In this document: positions 11,258 to 23,200 of the stretch, one piece after another
Layout: each line of letters begins with the position of its first letter
Numbering within the stretch: position 1 is the stretch's first letter
Source: Apostichopus japonicus
Taxonomy: Eukaryota > Echinodermata > Holothuroidea > Aspidochirotida > Stichopodidae
Reading direction: 5' to 3'
NCBI RefSeq assembly: GCF_037975245.1
Contig: NC_092576.1
Span: 29,007,111-29,071,110, forward strand
DNA: 64,000 nucleotides
The notes under the pieces: model-generated
The model's database searches: none
Told to the model about the DNA's origin: nothing
The model's input: the letters and a program-made list of their open reading frames with translations, nothing else
Position numbers and translations under genes: made by a program

Positions 11258-14200
11258 CTATCTTAACCTATCTTAACCTATCTTAATCTATCTTAATCTA
11301 TCTAAACCTATCTAAACCTATCTTAATCTATCTAAACCTATCTTAATCTATCTTAATCTATCTTAATCTATCTTAATCTATCTTAACCTATCTTAACCTA
11401 TCACTATCTATCACTATCTATCACTATCTATCACTATCTATCACTATCTATCACCATCTATCACCATATATCACCATCTATAACCATCTATCACCATCTA
11501 TCACCATCTATCACCATCTATCACCATCTATCACCATCTATCACCATCTATCACCATCTATCACCATCTATCACCATCTATCACCATCTATCACCATCTA
11601 TCACCATCTATCACCATCTATCACCATCTATCACCATCTATCACCATCTATCACCATCTATCACTATCTATCACTATCTATCACTATCTATCACTATCTA
11701 TCTATATATGTATCTATATATGTATCTATATATGTATCTATATATCCAAACTTCCGCATATGGAATGCAGCTTTCTTGATAAAAACTTCGATTGATCAAG
11801 AGGGAGCTTTAAAAGAAAACGTATGTTTGAAAAACTGTTGTTCATCTATATATTAAATATATTGAAGATCTGGATCATTGGGACCTTATTAAGGTTTACA
11901 TACATCAGTCTGCTTTGTATCATTCAGAGACTTGTCAGGAAACCGACTCGAAACTTTACCAACGGCCTTGTTGTCAAATAAGACCAAAATGGAACGACTG
12001 TAAGTTGCAAAAGAGTATTCTTATTTTACTTACACTATATAACCACTATAAGACATCGTTTAGTCAATAATTGACTAGATCCATCAAGAAAAACAAAGCA
12101 ATTAAGGCTTCCTATTAAAAGTTGTTCAATCACATTGCAAAACATAAATGATCTTAAAAAAGCGCTTTCATCTTATTATTATGTAATATAAAGGTCATGC
12201 TTTTCAACGCATAAATAGGTTTTCCATTTGCCAACACACAGATATAATATTGTTCAAAGCAATGTTTTACTTAACAATAATTTATCTCTGGTACTGGCAA
12301 TTTCAATTGACTTTATAGTGCATTAGACATTTGTTTCATTTGGGCACTTGTTAAGCACTTACCTTGTTTTGTGATATGAAATTGTATTATCGTACTTGTT
12401 CCTTTTTATTATTACCTGTCAGGCCCTGGTGATAGTATGTGCTGCCATAAGACGTACGTTAATCTTACATTTGCTATACTGACACTAACATGTGGGATTT
12501 GATTTCTTATTATCTGCTGAGCTCTTGCTCTTGCGATAAAATCCCATTAAATTAGTTTTCTCTATTTCAATACAGATACTTATCAGATAACTTACTAACT
12601 GACATACCCCTTGGATTTTTCGAGTCGACGCCGAACATATCAAACCTGTAAGTTTTGTGATGTAATTTTGTTTCAGTCGAGTTGGACTAAACAGATACGT
12701 GTTGTCGAGGCATTGGATCTTAGTGGTAAACTGGCTAGAGACGGCTCTTTTAACTGAGATCTCTTTCATTTTTGCAGAACATAGTTCTCATGAAATTACA
12801 TGCATTACCAAAAAAACAGCAGTCTACAGTACGTTTAAAGCACAGCACTATGCTATTGGAGTATATTAGTGGCAAAGGGCAACATTGTTTTCCAGAAGGT
12901 TAAATACTTAAACAAAAATAATACTAACGCATTACACAAAGATACAGTATAACTACAGTCCGACAAAAGTGGACGACTTTAATATTTTAGCACACCTTCA
13001 GGCGGAATGTCCGTCAATTCTTTGACCCCAGTATTCTCTCTCAGTTGCTTACATTTTCCCATGTAACACTTTTGTGAGCATATACGTCACCATCTCCTCC
13101 GTTCTGCATTACTCAAGTTTCAAATTTCCGCTTTGAACTTGTTGGCGGATAAAATGGTATTCAATGTGTATGTGCTTGACTCTTCAATAAATCTGCGGAT
13201 ATTTCGCTTTGTGAATAGAAGTCTGGTTATCTTCAAAGATGACGGTAGCAGAGGTAGGTTCACTTAGTTAATGGGTGTTCAATCTCCGCAACAAGACTGC
13301 TCCTTGTGCGGCATTTGCCAATGTAATGGTTTCGGTTTCGTTTTGCTCTTTCAACTGACTGCAGTTCTGGTCATTTGGAACAAATAACCTGAGGGTGACT
13401 TTCAGTATTCCATATCTCCTGTCCAGTAATCATCTGAGAATCCAACAAAGTCTTTTGAGCCATCTTTTCTCTATATTGGGCCACATTTTAGGTACCTTTA
13501 GGATAACACATCATGCGTTGATGGCAGTTAAGTGCTGCTAGGTTAGATTGGCTTTTTAAGAAGTCACCTCTAATGCAGCTTCATTTAATTCTGCAATGCT
13601 AAGCTATGACAGTTTGAACTGATTCAAACCTAATCACTGGGGAAAGGTTTTCGTCATAAATGATTCCAAACTTCTGAGAGATCCGTTGTGCCTCGAGTCG
13701 AGCTTTGTACCATTCACCAGCCTTGACTTAGAAGAACCACTTGCTGCCAACTCCCTTTCGATCCATTTATATCGACTCCACCAATTTCCAGATATCGTTG
13801 TCATATAGAGATTTGATCTCCTTTGCCATGGTACTCTGTCAATTAGACTCATTTGGGCTTCTGTTAAAGTAATTGGCTCATTCAACATATCGTCTGCAAG
13901 GGTAACCCATTCCCCATAACGACTACGTTGTCCTTTTTCCCTTCTGATTGTCGTAACTGTGAGTCTACATCATCAGCAACTGGTTCTTTTTCAATGGAAG
14001 AATCGATAGATACGTATCGCTTTTTCGTCGCACTGATCGGGTTCCTTTGCGACCACACAGCTTAATTCATTGAACATAATATTTCAAAGTAAAATAAAAC
14101 TGTTAGCAAACTGCTTATCCACTAAAGAGCCTGTGTAGGAGAGTGTGTACCAGAAAGTTGGCCTGACGTTTCGATCCATCAGGATCTTCTTCAAAGGCTA

Positions 14201-17200
14201 AATGACAAGTAACAGTAACAGAAGGGACAAAAACACGCACAGAATACACACAGGTTAACGGGCATGGTGAACAAAAAGAGATAGAGGTAAGGGAATTACC
14301 AGACAAGGGATGGAGAGAAGAAAGAATGTTACCAACAGGGGAAGAGGAGAAGTAGGAAATAAACAGTAAAGGGACAAAGAGAGGATTAAGGGAAGGGGTA
14401 GGGAATAAACTGTAGAAGGATAAAGACAGAAAGATGTGGAGAAAAAGGGTGGAAGAGAGCTATGAGAAGAGGAGTGAAAGGGGGGAACAAGGGGAGGAGG
14501 AGTGGGGGAACAGAGGAAAAGTTGGTCATGTCCTTCATGACAAACTAACATAATGCTTCGACTGCAAAACTCCGGACGTTGAGGATCATACAGCCGATAT
14601 CCATTTGTCTCTGTTCTACAGTCCCGATGAATACCCTTCCTTGGCCTTGAGTCAAGTTTCTGTCTCTCTCTCTCATCTTTGGCTACATGAGCTTAATTGG
14701 TGTCATTCCTTCAACTGCTTTTGTTGGACTTCGGTTTCTCAAGTAAGCAGTAGTTGGCAAGGCTTCTGCCTAAAGTTTTTGTGGCAGTTTTGAGTCGGCC
14801 AACATTGATGTCACTGTCTCAACCATCGTGCGATTCATCCGTTCAGCAGCACCATTTTGCTCAGGTGTTGTTAGTACAATTAGGTCGATCTGTTTGCAGG
14901 TGTATTCACCTCCATTGTCCGAGCGTAGGACTTTCGGTTTGTGACGACCCACACCAACACATATTGAGTGCTGTCATCAATAAAAATCAGCAAATATTTA
15001 GCTCCGCTCACAGACTGGATATTCATCTTACCACACACATGTAGCAAACCAAGTGGCTACCCTGTCCATTTACCAGTGTTGGTTGGAAACTGACACTAGT
15101 GGTGGTTTCCTTCTGCACATGGCTCGCAGAAATCAATGTCTATTGATGAACCGTTGTTGAAAACAATGAACCAAGTTGTCCTTGGCTAACTTTTGCAGAT
15201 ATAGTGCCCCCTGCAGGTAACTAAAGCAACGGGGCCAGGTTATTTTACTTTGTCATCTGACGTTCATTCTTAGCTTTTTTCATCATTTGATGATAGGCGT
15301 GACAATCTAGATAGTAAAAGTTTTTTACCGTAGTTGCCTCAAAAACAAATTTTTGTTTTCCATCCAATTGTTCACAACCAGCGTCAGTGAATCTGGTCAT
15401 CTTACACGATTATGTTGCTTTTGATACTCTGAGCAGGTTAAAGACAGTTTCGGCACGTGCAACACATCTTGTAGTTTTCACTTCGTTCTTTTGCCTTTTG
15501 TCTTAACGGTTAACTGGCTAGAGGCGACTCTGTTAACTGAGTTCTCTTGACTTTTACGAAACTTTGTTCTCATGAAATTACAGGCATACAACTTTCTCAG
15601 CAAGCTCCAGTGCGTATAGCGCAAAGCGCTTAGACATTAGAGTAAATATATCAAGTGTTACTCAGTATCTTGCGGATTCACATACTTAACATAAATATCA
15701 CTAATGTATAACAGAAAGACACAGTATAAATAAACCGACTGAAGTGGACAACTTTAATGTTTGAAAAATATGTAAAGCAAAACAAATGGAATAACACTCA
15801 TCATACTCGCAACGTAAATTGATTAAGCTGAGCGAGATCTTTCATTTGTCGAGCCATACGAACTTTTGAAGACGTTTTGTGACGTAAAGATACATTAATT
15901 ACTATTCCAAGCAATGTTGATTGAAAAGGTCATCCCATTCCCAAATGTTTCTGCAATAACTAGTACCTTGTTTTGCCACAATTTTCACAGTTGACGGCTG
16001 ACCAATGACTTTGGATATGATGGTAAATTGATACAGTGGTATGTGATACTTTGGAGAACCTTCCACAGATTTAAGAGTAGCAACTCGTCTCTTTCTGATA
16101 CTGTTGCCGTTATTAATCCCAATATCTACAGGACAATGTCTAAACCCTTTGTGATTACTTTTAAATGTTATTTCGTTCTCCTCAGCATTCTTGCTAACAA
16201 TAAATTACATCACGTTCATCAACGCTTCTTTAACGGACTACACAAAGTTTCTTTCTTGTGAGTAGCATTTTTCAGCTGAAGGTCTATTGATCTTGTTCAT
16301 GTGAAGTAAAGCTGGGCTGGTTTTTCTTTATAGTGTATGAAATAGTAGTGATTTTATATGATTGCGTTGCTTTCAAGTGATAAACTTATATCTATGCTAT
16401 ACCATGAATATGGTTTCTTAGTTTGTTGATGATTAACAACATTTTATATTACCCGCTAAGTGTGGTGATAATATGAAAATAGACCATAACATAGAAACTG
16501 CTTCATTTCATTGAATTCTTCAAATCATTCATACAAATTTAGGAAAATATTTTCATTTCACGGTACTTTCATACAAAGATTTCCAAGTGCCATATAACGT
16601 ATGGTGTTGAATTCCGGGTCATATCCGGATAAACCGGTCACAACAAATTTTGTCACAAATTACTTTTAATCGTAGCGAATGATAAATTCTACAAATGTTG
16701 TGTAAAAGGCAGGAACAAAAAACTGTTTCCAAAACAAAATGTTATATTTCCTGTTAATGTGCTGAATATTTATATCATTGATCATACAATTTTTTCTAAG
16801 TTTGGCCGATGACAAAACAAACTTTATATTAACTGCTACGTGTGGTGATATTATGAAAATAGACTATCACACAGAAAGTGCTTCATCTCATTCAAATCTT
16901 CACATCATATATACAAGTTTACGACGGTATTTAAATTCCACTTTACTTATTACAATGATGTTCAAATGTCATGTAACGTATGGTCCGTGTCATAGTCGGG
17001 TAAACCGGGTCACTACAAATATATTCACAAATCAATTGTAATCTTAGCGAATGGCAAACTTGTAAAATTGTTGTACAAAAAACAAAGATAATGAAACTTT
17101 TTCCCAAAACATCTCTTGCAGGTCACTCTCAGGAAACAGCATTCGTCAACTGCCGGCAAATCTCTTTAGTAATATAACCCTCAGTTATTGCATGTGAATA

Positions 17201-20200
17201 ATTTTCATAATTCTAAATAGTAATCTGTAAGTATATGTTTTATAAAGAAAGCAGTAAGTAGTGAAGTTTTGAACATTTCATGCAGATGTATGTTCTACCA
17301 GAGAGTTTAAAGTTCCATAGTCCAGCTTCTTAGGTGTATAAGAACCAGAAAAAACATTTTATAGCTCTCCTCTTAACCAAAGAACATCCTACGCACCTTT
17401 TATTGAATGTAATACAATGTTAAAGAAAGGTAGTATTTTCCCCTTTTACCACCGACATTGGTAACAGTGTGCCAATTTCATAAAGAAATGTCAATATATT
17501 TCAACGAAAATAAGATTAAGAATGTTTGTATGTACTTTTACATTAATTCCTTGTGTTTGTCGCATATTCTCATTGTGGAGTGAGAGGTTTTAGATAAAGC
17601 CAAATCAGATGGTACACATTCAAATCCTACTCCCTTGAATTTATCAGTCGTTTGTTTTGACACATAGATTTGTTGATCTATTTTCTTGCTCATTTGTCTT
17701 ATTTATCAGTCGTTATTTTCCTCTTACACATGTTAAAGCTCCTTTTCTCTGTACTTGCTATTCTATCATACGCTACAGAGATCTTGCAAACAACAGTTTA
17801 ACAAAAATACCGTTCGGGCTGTTCAATTCTAGCCATACGAAACACGGTGCGCAGTTCCTGCTCTTGCAACGGAATAACCTCAACCGTGTACGAAATGGAT
17901 TATTCCATGGATTAAGTAAACTACGCAATATGTGAGTAACATACCTTACTATTTGTAGATGGCCAGGTGTATTTTTTTGGTGTGTGTTTTGGCTTATAGT
18001 CTCATATTATACGTAACCTATCAATCCGTTTAACACTTGTATCCTACTTTCGGTTTAAGATTTCTCAATAACAACAAAATCAGTGAAGTGGAGAAGAATA
18101 CTTTTGCAGACATGACTATTAAAAACATGTAAGTCAGAACTTTGTTGTATTCATAAATCAATTCAAACAAGTTATTTTTATTCTCTTTTCCTTTTCCCGT
18201 CATGAGAACATAGATAAACGACAATAAACAAACTTTCATTTTATTTCAAAGCTACCTCTTTAACAACAAAATCACAAAACTCAACAACAGTTTATTCACG
18301 AGAAGATTAAAGAAGACGAGAACGAAAACCTCTCTGTGAGTACCAGCAGAATGTTAATTGTTGTTTATCAAGTTGTCATCGTTCTTGATTTTGAAATATT
18401 GTGGTAAAGGGGGTGGGAAGGGGATTGGGGGATGAATGGGAGGGAGAGGGAAGCAAATTCAACATTCCGCGACTGAGTTCTGGAGGGGATTGAACCTTTA
18501 TATGAGGGCATTGAACGGCACCGGCTATAACCGACTTTCACATAGGTAATAGTCTAGCCTATATCAATATCTCTGAATGTCAGGTAGTGTAATTAAATAC
18601 CGTACTCTGTAAAAGGCTGCAAAAAAAGTGGAGTGTGCACCCATATCAATCGTCTAATTTTACCAGCTGAATTAAAAAAATTTCCGATTGGACATTTCCC
18701 CCGAATGACAATCAGAGGGAATGGCCACATCATTTAACCTATCCACCATCCTCCTTATGCTGATCATAATGACAACAGTAAATTTCGTAAATGAATAGGA
18801 TGTACAAAATTGTAGACTGATGTTTCATTGTTTTTTTCTCTTTTTCATCCGAATAGTCAGAAACCATGCAAATATGTTTAATTTTGTTAGCTTTGCGTCA
18901 TTTCTCTTTCTGTGTTTTTGACCATCAAAGACATCTTTACAAAAACCCTCTTGAATACATCTCAGCGAATGCTCTCGAAAGTATGCCCAGTCACGTGACA
19001 CTGTAAGTTAAGAAGTGGCGTTTCTTTTACATCCATTAAAACATTGTAACTTTTGTTCAATCTATCTAAGCCATTGTTTATTTTCACAGCCATGTCATAT
19101 ATTAACATATTTGATCTCCCTTGTCCCTTAGCCTGTAAATAGAAATGTGTGTTCGGAAGATTTATGTTGCTTTGTTACACTTTAAAATTTATGTTAAATG
19201 TCCTCGTTTCTTTGAATAATGCGTTCATTCTCCAATACCGATCAAACGTAAATCATAAAATATCAATCTATAAATATAAAAATATAGTGTTTCATACCAC
19301 AACGGAGTATAATCTCACGGAAATAGCTTTGGCAATACATGATAGCAACATTGTCTATACATTACTTGGTCCTTCAAGATTCAACAATAACAGATAATAA
19401 CTCACAGAAAATATGTTTGCATCATTATTATTCCGTACAGACTGCTTAGCTGTGGTAACCTAAAGTCTCTGCCGATGTCAAACAGAAGTATAAACAGGTA
19501 TTAAAATAAACAAAGCCAAAACAACTGGGGAGGAAATTTTTCATGACGTTTAAAATAAAATGTTCTGCTTATCACCAAATGGGAGCGAGGCAGACGTGTA
19601 ATCAGGAATCTAAGATACATAAACTGTTACTCCTCTTTCCGTTATATATTTGTCTACATGTAATTCGCTGCGTGAGAGCTAGATATTCCTGAAAATGTTA
19701 CATATATATTTGTAAAAAATGGCGTGGTTGTTCGTGAATATCGGTGTATATCCAAACAGTCTACAAAATATCAGCTAAAGCATACAGTCCTCATTACACG
19801 ATCCATGGCAAATTTGAACTTTTTTTTCTTCAAAAGTGAATGCGTCACCAGCAGTTTTGTCCCTACACTGAAGTATAAGACGTATAGATATACATTCTAT
19901 GATGTCCTAAGATACCAAGGCTTTAACTGCACACGGAACTCTACAACAGTTATATGTCAACCATGTACACCTGGTAGCTATGGCAACGAAAGTGGTCAAT
20001 GTACTCCTTGTCCTGCAGGTGAGTGAGGTCTTAATGAACTGATTAAGTATAGCAGTAGCGTGTACAGGCTTTCCCAAAAAAAGAGGGGGATATACACTCT
20101 CCGACTGGAATCATTAGAGGGGAATGACCGACTTAACAAAGAACAGGTGTAACCTCGGGCCGCTGAAACAAATTCACAAGGGGGTGGTATATTGGTCCTC

Positions 20201-23200
20201 CGCCAAAACAAAATTGATGTTTAAAGGTCAAATGCTGCAAACTGGGTCTTATTTAATTACAAATGAGGTATATAATCATTTAGGTCAACAACTTCTACGA
20301 GAACAAAAGTACATGGTGTCGACTATAGAAGCATATTAAAGTATGACACTATATTATGTCATAGCTTAAACCTCCGTTGGAATTACATATATTGTTTATA
20401 CTTATCAGTAGCCTTCTTTTGCTCATATAGGTGGATTTTATCAAGATGATATCGGAACAAATTCGTGCAGTCACTGTCATAACGGTAGCTTTGTTAAAAA
20501 TGGAAATGGCTCGTCAGCAATGCAGTGCATATTGTGTCCAGAAGGAACTAAACAAAGTACTTTCGCTGGATACCGAGCCTGTCCCTGCAAAGAGAACTAC
20601 ACTCGCTTACATCGATTCGAGAAATGCTCAGTATGTCTAGAAGAAGGACTGAACTGTTCTCAAGATTACAAGGCTCTTTTACCTGGCTATTATTGGAATT
20701 GGACTTTTCCAAATGCAAGTTTAATGGAATATTCTAATTTTGTACTGAATCTACAAACTGAAAATGTACATTATGATCAATCCACCGTTGAATATAAGCA
20801 ATTGATTCCCAGAGTATTTGCTTGTTCAAGACCTGAAAATTGTGTGAATAATAACAGTCATGAAGTTGATGGAATAGCTGGTTCATGCGCGGTGGGTTAT
20901 AGAGGATGGCTCTGTAGTAAGTGCGTGAAGGAATTTCATTCTGTCTTAGGGTTTTGCCTTCCGTGTCCAAATATTGTGTGGGTTTTTTTTGAAATCAGTA
21001 TGACTGTTTGTATTTTCATCATATTCCTAGTGTTTCTGATCATGAATAGCAAGAAGCAGAATCGTCCAGAAGATGGGAGAACCATAGCAGACATTGTATC
21101 ATCTAGAGTCAAAATTGTTCTAGGTTTTTATCAGGTTGTTGGTGAGCTATTCGAGACATTTCACAGTGTCACTTGGGCTAGAGTGTTACATTTTGTTGGA
21201 GAATGGATTTCGGTACTTCAATTTAACATATTGAGGTTGATTGTGAAACCACATTGCTTACACGAGAAGCTATCATTGGATCCTAAGCTCCAATTTAAAA
21301 TCGCTCTCTTGTTTCCACTTGTTGTAATTCTGATATCGTTTGTTTGTAAACAAATTTTGAGAGTCTATTTCAAGTACAGAAAACGCTACGATGCGCATAA
21401 TCTAAAACTTAGGCTTGCCCAAATGAGATCTGCACTATCAACGTGTGTCGTGTTAATTTTGTTTGTGACATATCCAGCAACTTGTGACATCATATTCAGT
21501 TTGTACCCTGGTGCCTGCGATACATTTGCGGTTTTCAAAGGAAACGATATTTCAATCACTCTGCTTCGAGCTGATTATGACATTGTATGTAGTGATCTCC
21601 TCTATTACCATATATTTGCTTTTCTTGCCACTCTTCTCTATGTTATATCTTTTCCTGTATTGCTCTTACTTTTTTTGAGCAAATATATTAAGAGACAGCG
21701 TGATAACGAACATATTTCAGAACCAGACACAAACCACTTACTCAACAGTGAAGATAACTTAATAAGCAAGGCTATCGCATTTAGCAGTAGTGAGCATAAC
21801 GAAGAAACTAATGCCATCCCCGTGTGGCTGAACTTTCTCTGTAAGAATTTCAAGCCGAGATTTTGGTTTTGGGAAATTCTGGAACTTGCCAGGAAGGTTA
21901 CACAGACAATGTTGATTACATTACTAGGATGGGATGATCCACTGACCAAGTTAATTACTATCGGTGTGTCTGTATTGTTCCTCACACTCCACGTAAGGTT
22001 TTCACCAATGAAGAGCCCTTTTGAACAACGATTACAGGTGAGTTTTGTCCATAATAGTAAGCGATGTACTTGTAACAATGGCCTTATGTTTACTCATTAA
22101 TGCCATAGTGTTATATACCTATACTCAAGAATGAAAATCGTTGTTCGTAAATACATCGGCTTTGTCCTGTTGGCGAAAGTTGCTTTCACTTCAGTTATAT
22201 GATTGATAAAACAGCAGCTGCAACTAACTTTAAATGCAAGTGATTAATTTTCAGTTCAAAAATTGCTCCCGGAACTCCCATATTAGGGTCTATTATAGCA
22301 ACATAGGATTCGCCATTTATGTTAGTGATATAGAAAGTAGTTATCGTTAAGTTGAATTTGAAACTACCCTCATTTGACCTACCATGACCACTTTTGAGTG
22401 ATCACGTGACCGCTTCTGCTGTGACGAGTTCAATCATTTCTGATTTTCGGGTATTGCATGAGATTACAAAGTCTAAGGATCATGTAACATATGCTTCTAG
22501 TAAAACGGCTTCTTGCCTATCAAAAGGAATAAATAGAATACAAACGGTAGCAAGTTTGCACATCTAAAGTAAATTATGTTCTTTTATTTCCAAATATATA
22601 TTTCCTGCTTTCAGCTCTTTTCCCTCGCTGTGATTTTTGTCAACGTTCTGTTCTCTGCTGTTCCTGTGTCCAGTGACTACGGAAATTACATATCAATCGG
22701 TATTGTAACGTTAGACGCGGCCATTATAGTTATTGTTTCAGGTAAGGCTGTTCTCAGTACAAAGTGGGAAACAATATTCTAGATCTTTGTTTAGAAAACG
22801 TACGTCATTAACGTTATTAGTATCGTATGTTTTTAAGTAAATCTGAGCACATCTTCATCAACAGTAATAAACTTCTGTATATTCAGATTTTAATATCACT
22901 GTTAGTTTACGATTGAAAGCCATAACTTGTTGCATAGCTGTCAATTAATACCGTAATTATTATAAACTAACTTATTTTAAGTAACAGAAGTGCACTTTAT
23001 GGATCCGATATTATTTTAATGGAAAGAATGCTGGTCGTTGTTGTAAATGGAAAACACTCAGCAAACTTTGAACGAATATCTTTTAACATATAATTCTAAA
23101 CGACATTAATCTTGTATCCTCCATAATAGTGTCACATGGAGAAACTATTAGTGAAGTTAACATACAAACCAACAGTTATAATTCTTGATTATCGAGAATA

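Larger units (their letters stand above)
7360..11927. other. Gene A intron 7, expanded by repeats
   Basis: This 4.6-kb intron is the longest in gene A; the matching intron of gene C is about 0.8 kb. It contains a tetranucleotide array, two palindrome-rich satellite blocks, a long inverted repeat and two minisatellites, each listed separately. No exon with paralogous support was found inside it. Confidence 0.8.
12700..15757 (-). mobile_element. Decayed copia-type LTR retrotransposon in gene A intron 9
   Basis: Two related direct repeats (12700-12992 and about 15490-15757) flank about 2.5 kb that carries, on the minus strand, integrase- and reverse-transcriptase-like fragments in integrase-then-RT order, as in Ty1/copia elements. 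The frames are broken and the interior is much shorter than a full element. A second, unrelated repeat is inserted at about 14110-14570. The same site holds a solo LTR in gene C and no LTR in gene B. Confidence 0.85.

Noticed and set aside
11259-11700. CRISPR-like array
   Set aside because: Units are contiguous 10-mers without spacers in a eukaryotic intron; it is a minisatellite.
14255-14551. 98-codon minus-strand frame rich in Ser, Leu and Pro
   Set aside because: It lies on the purine-rich tract of an interspersed repeat; low complexity only.
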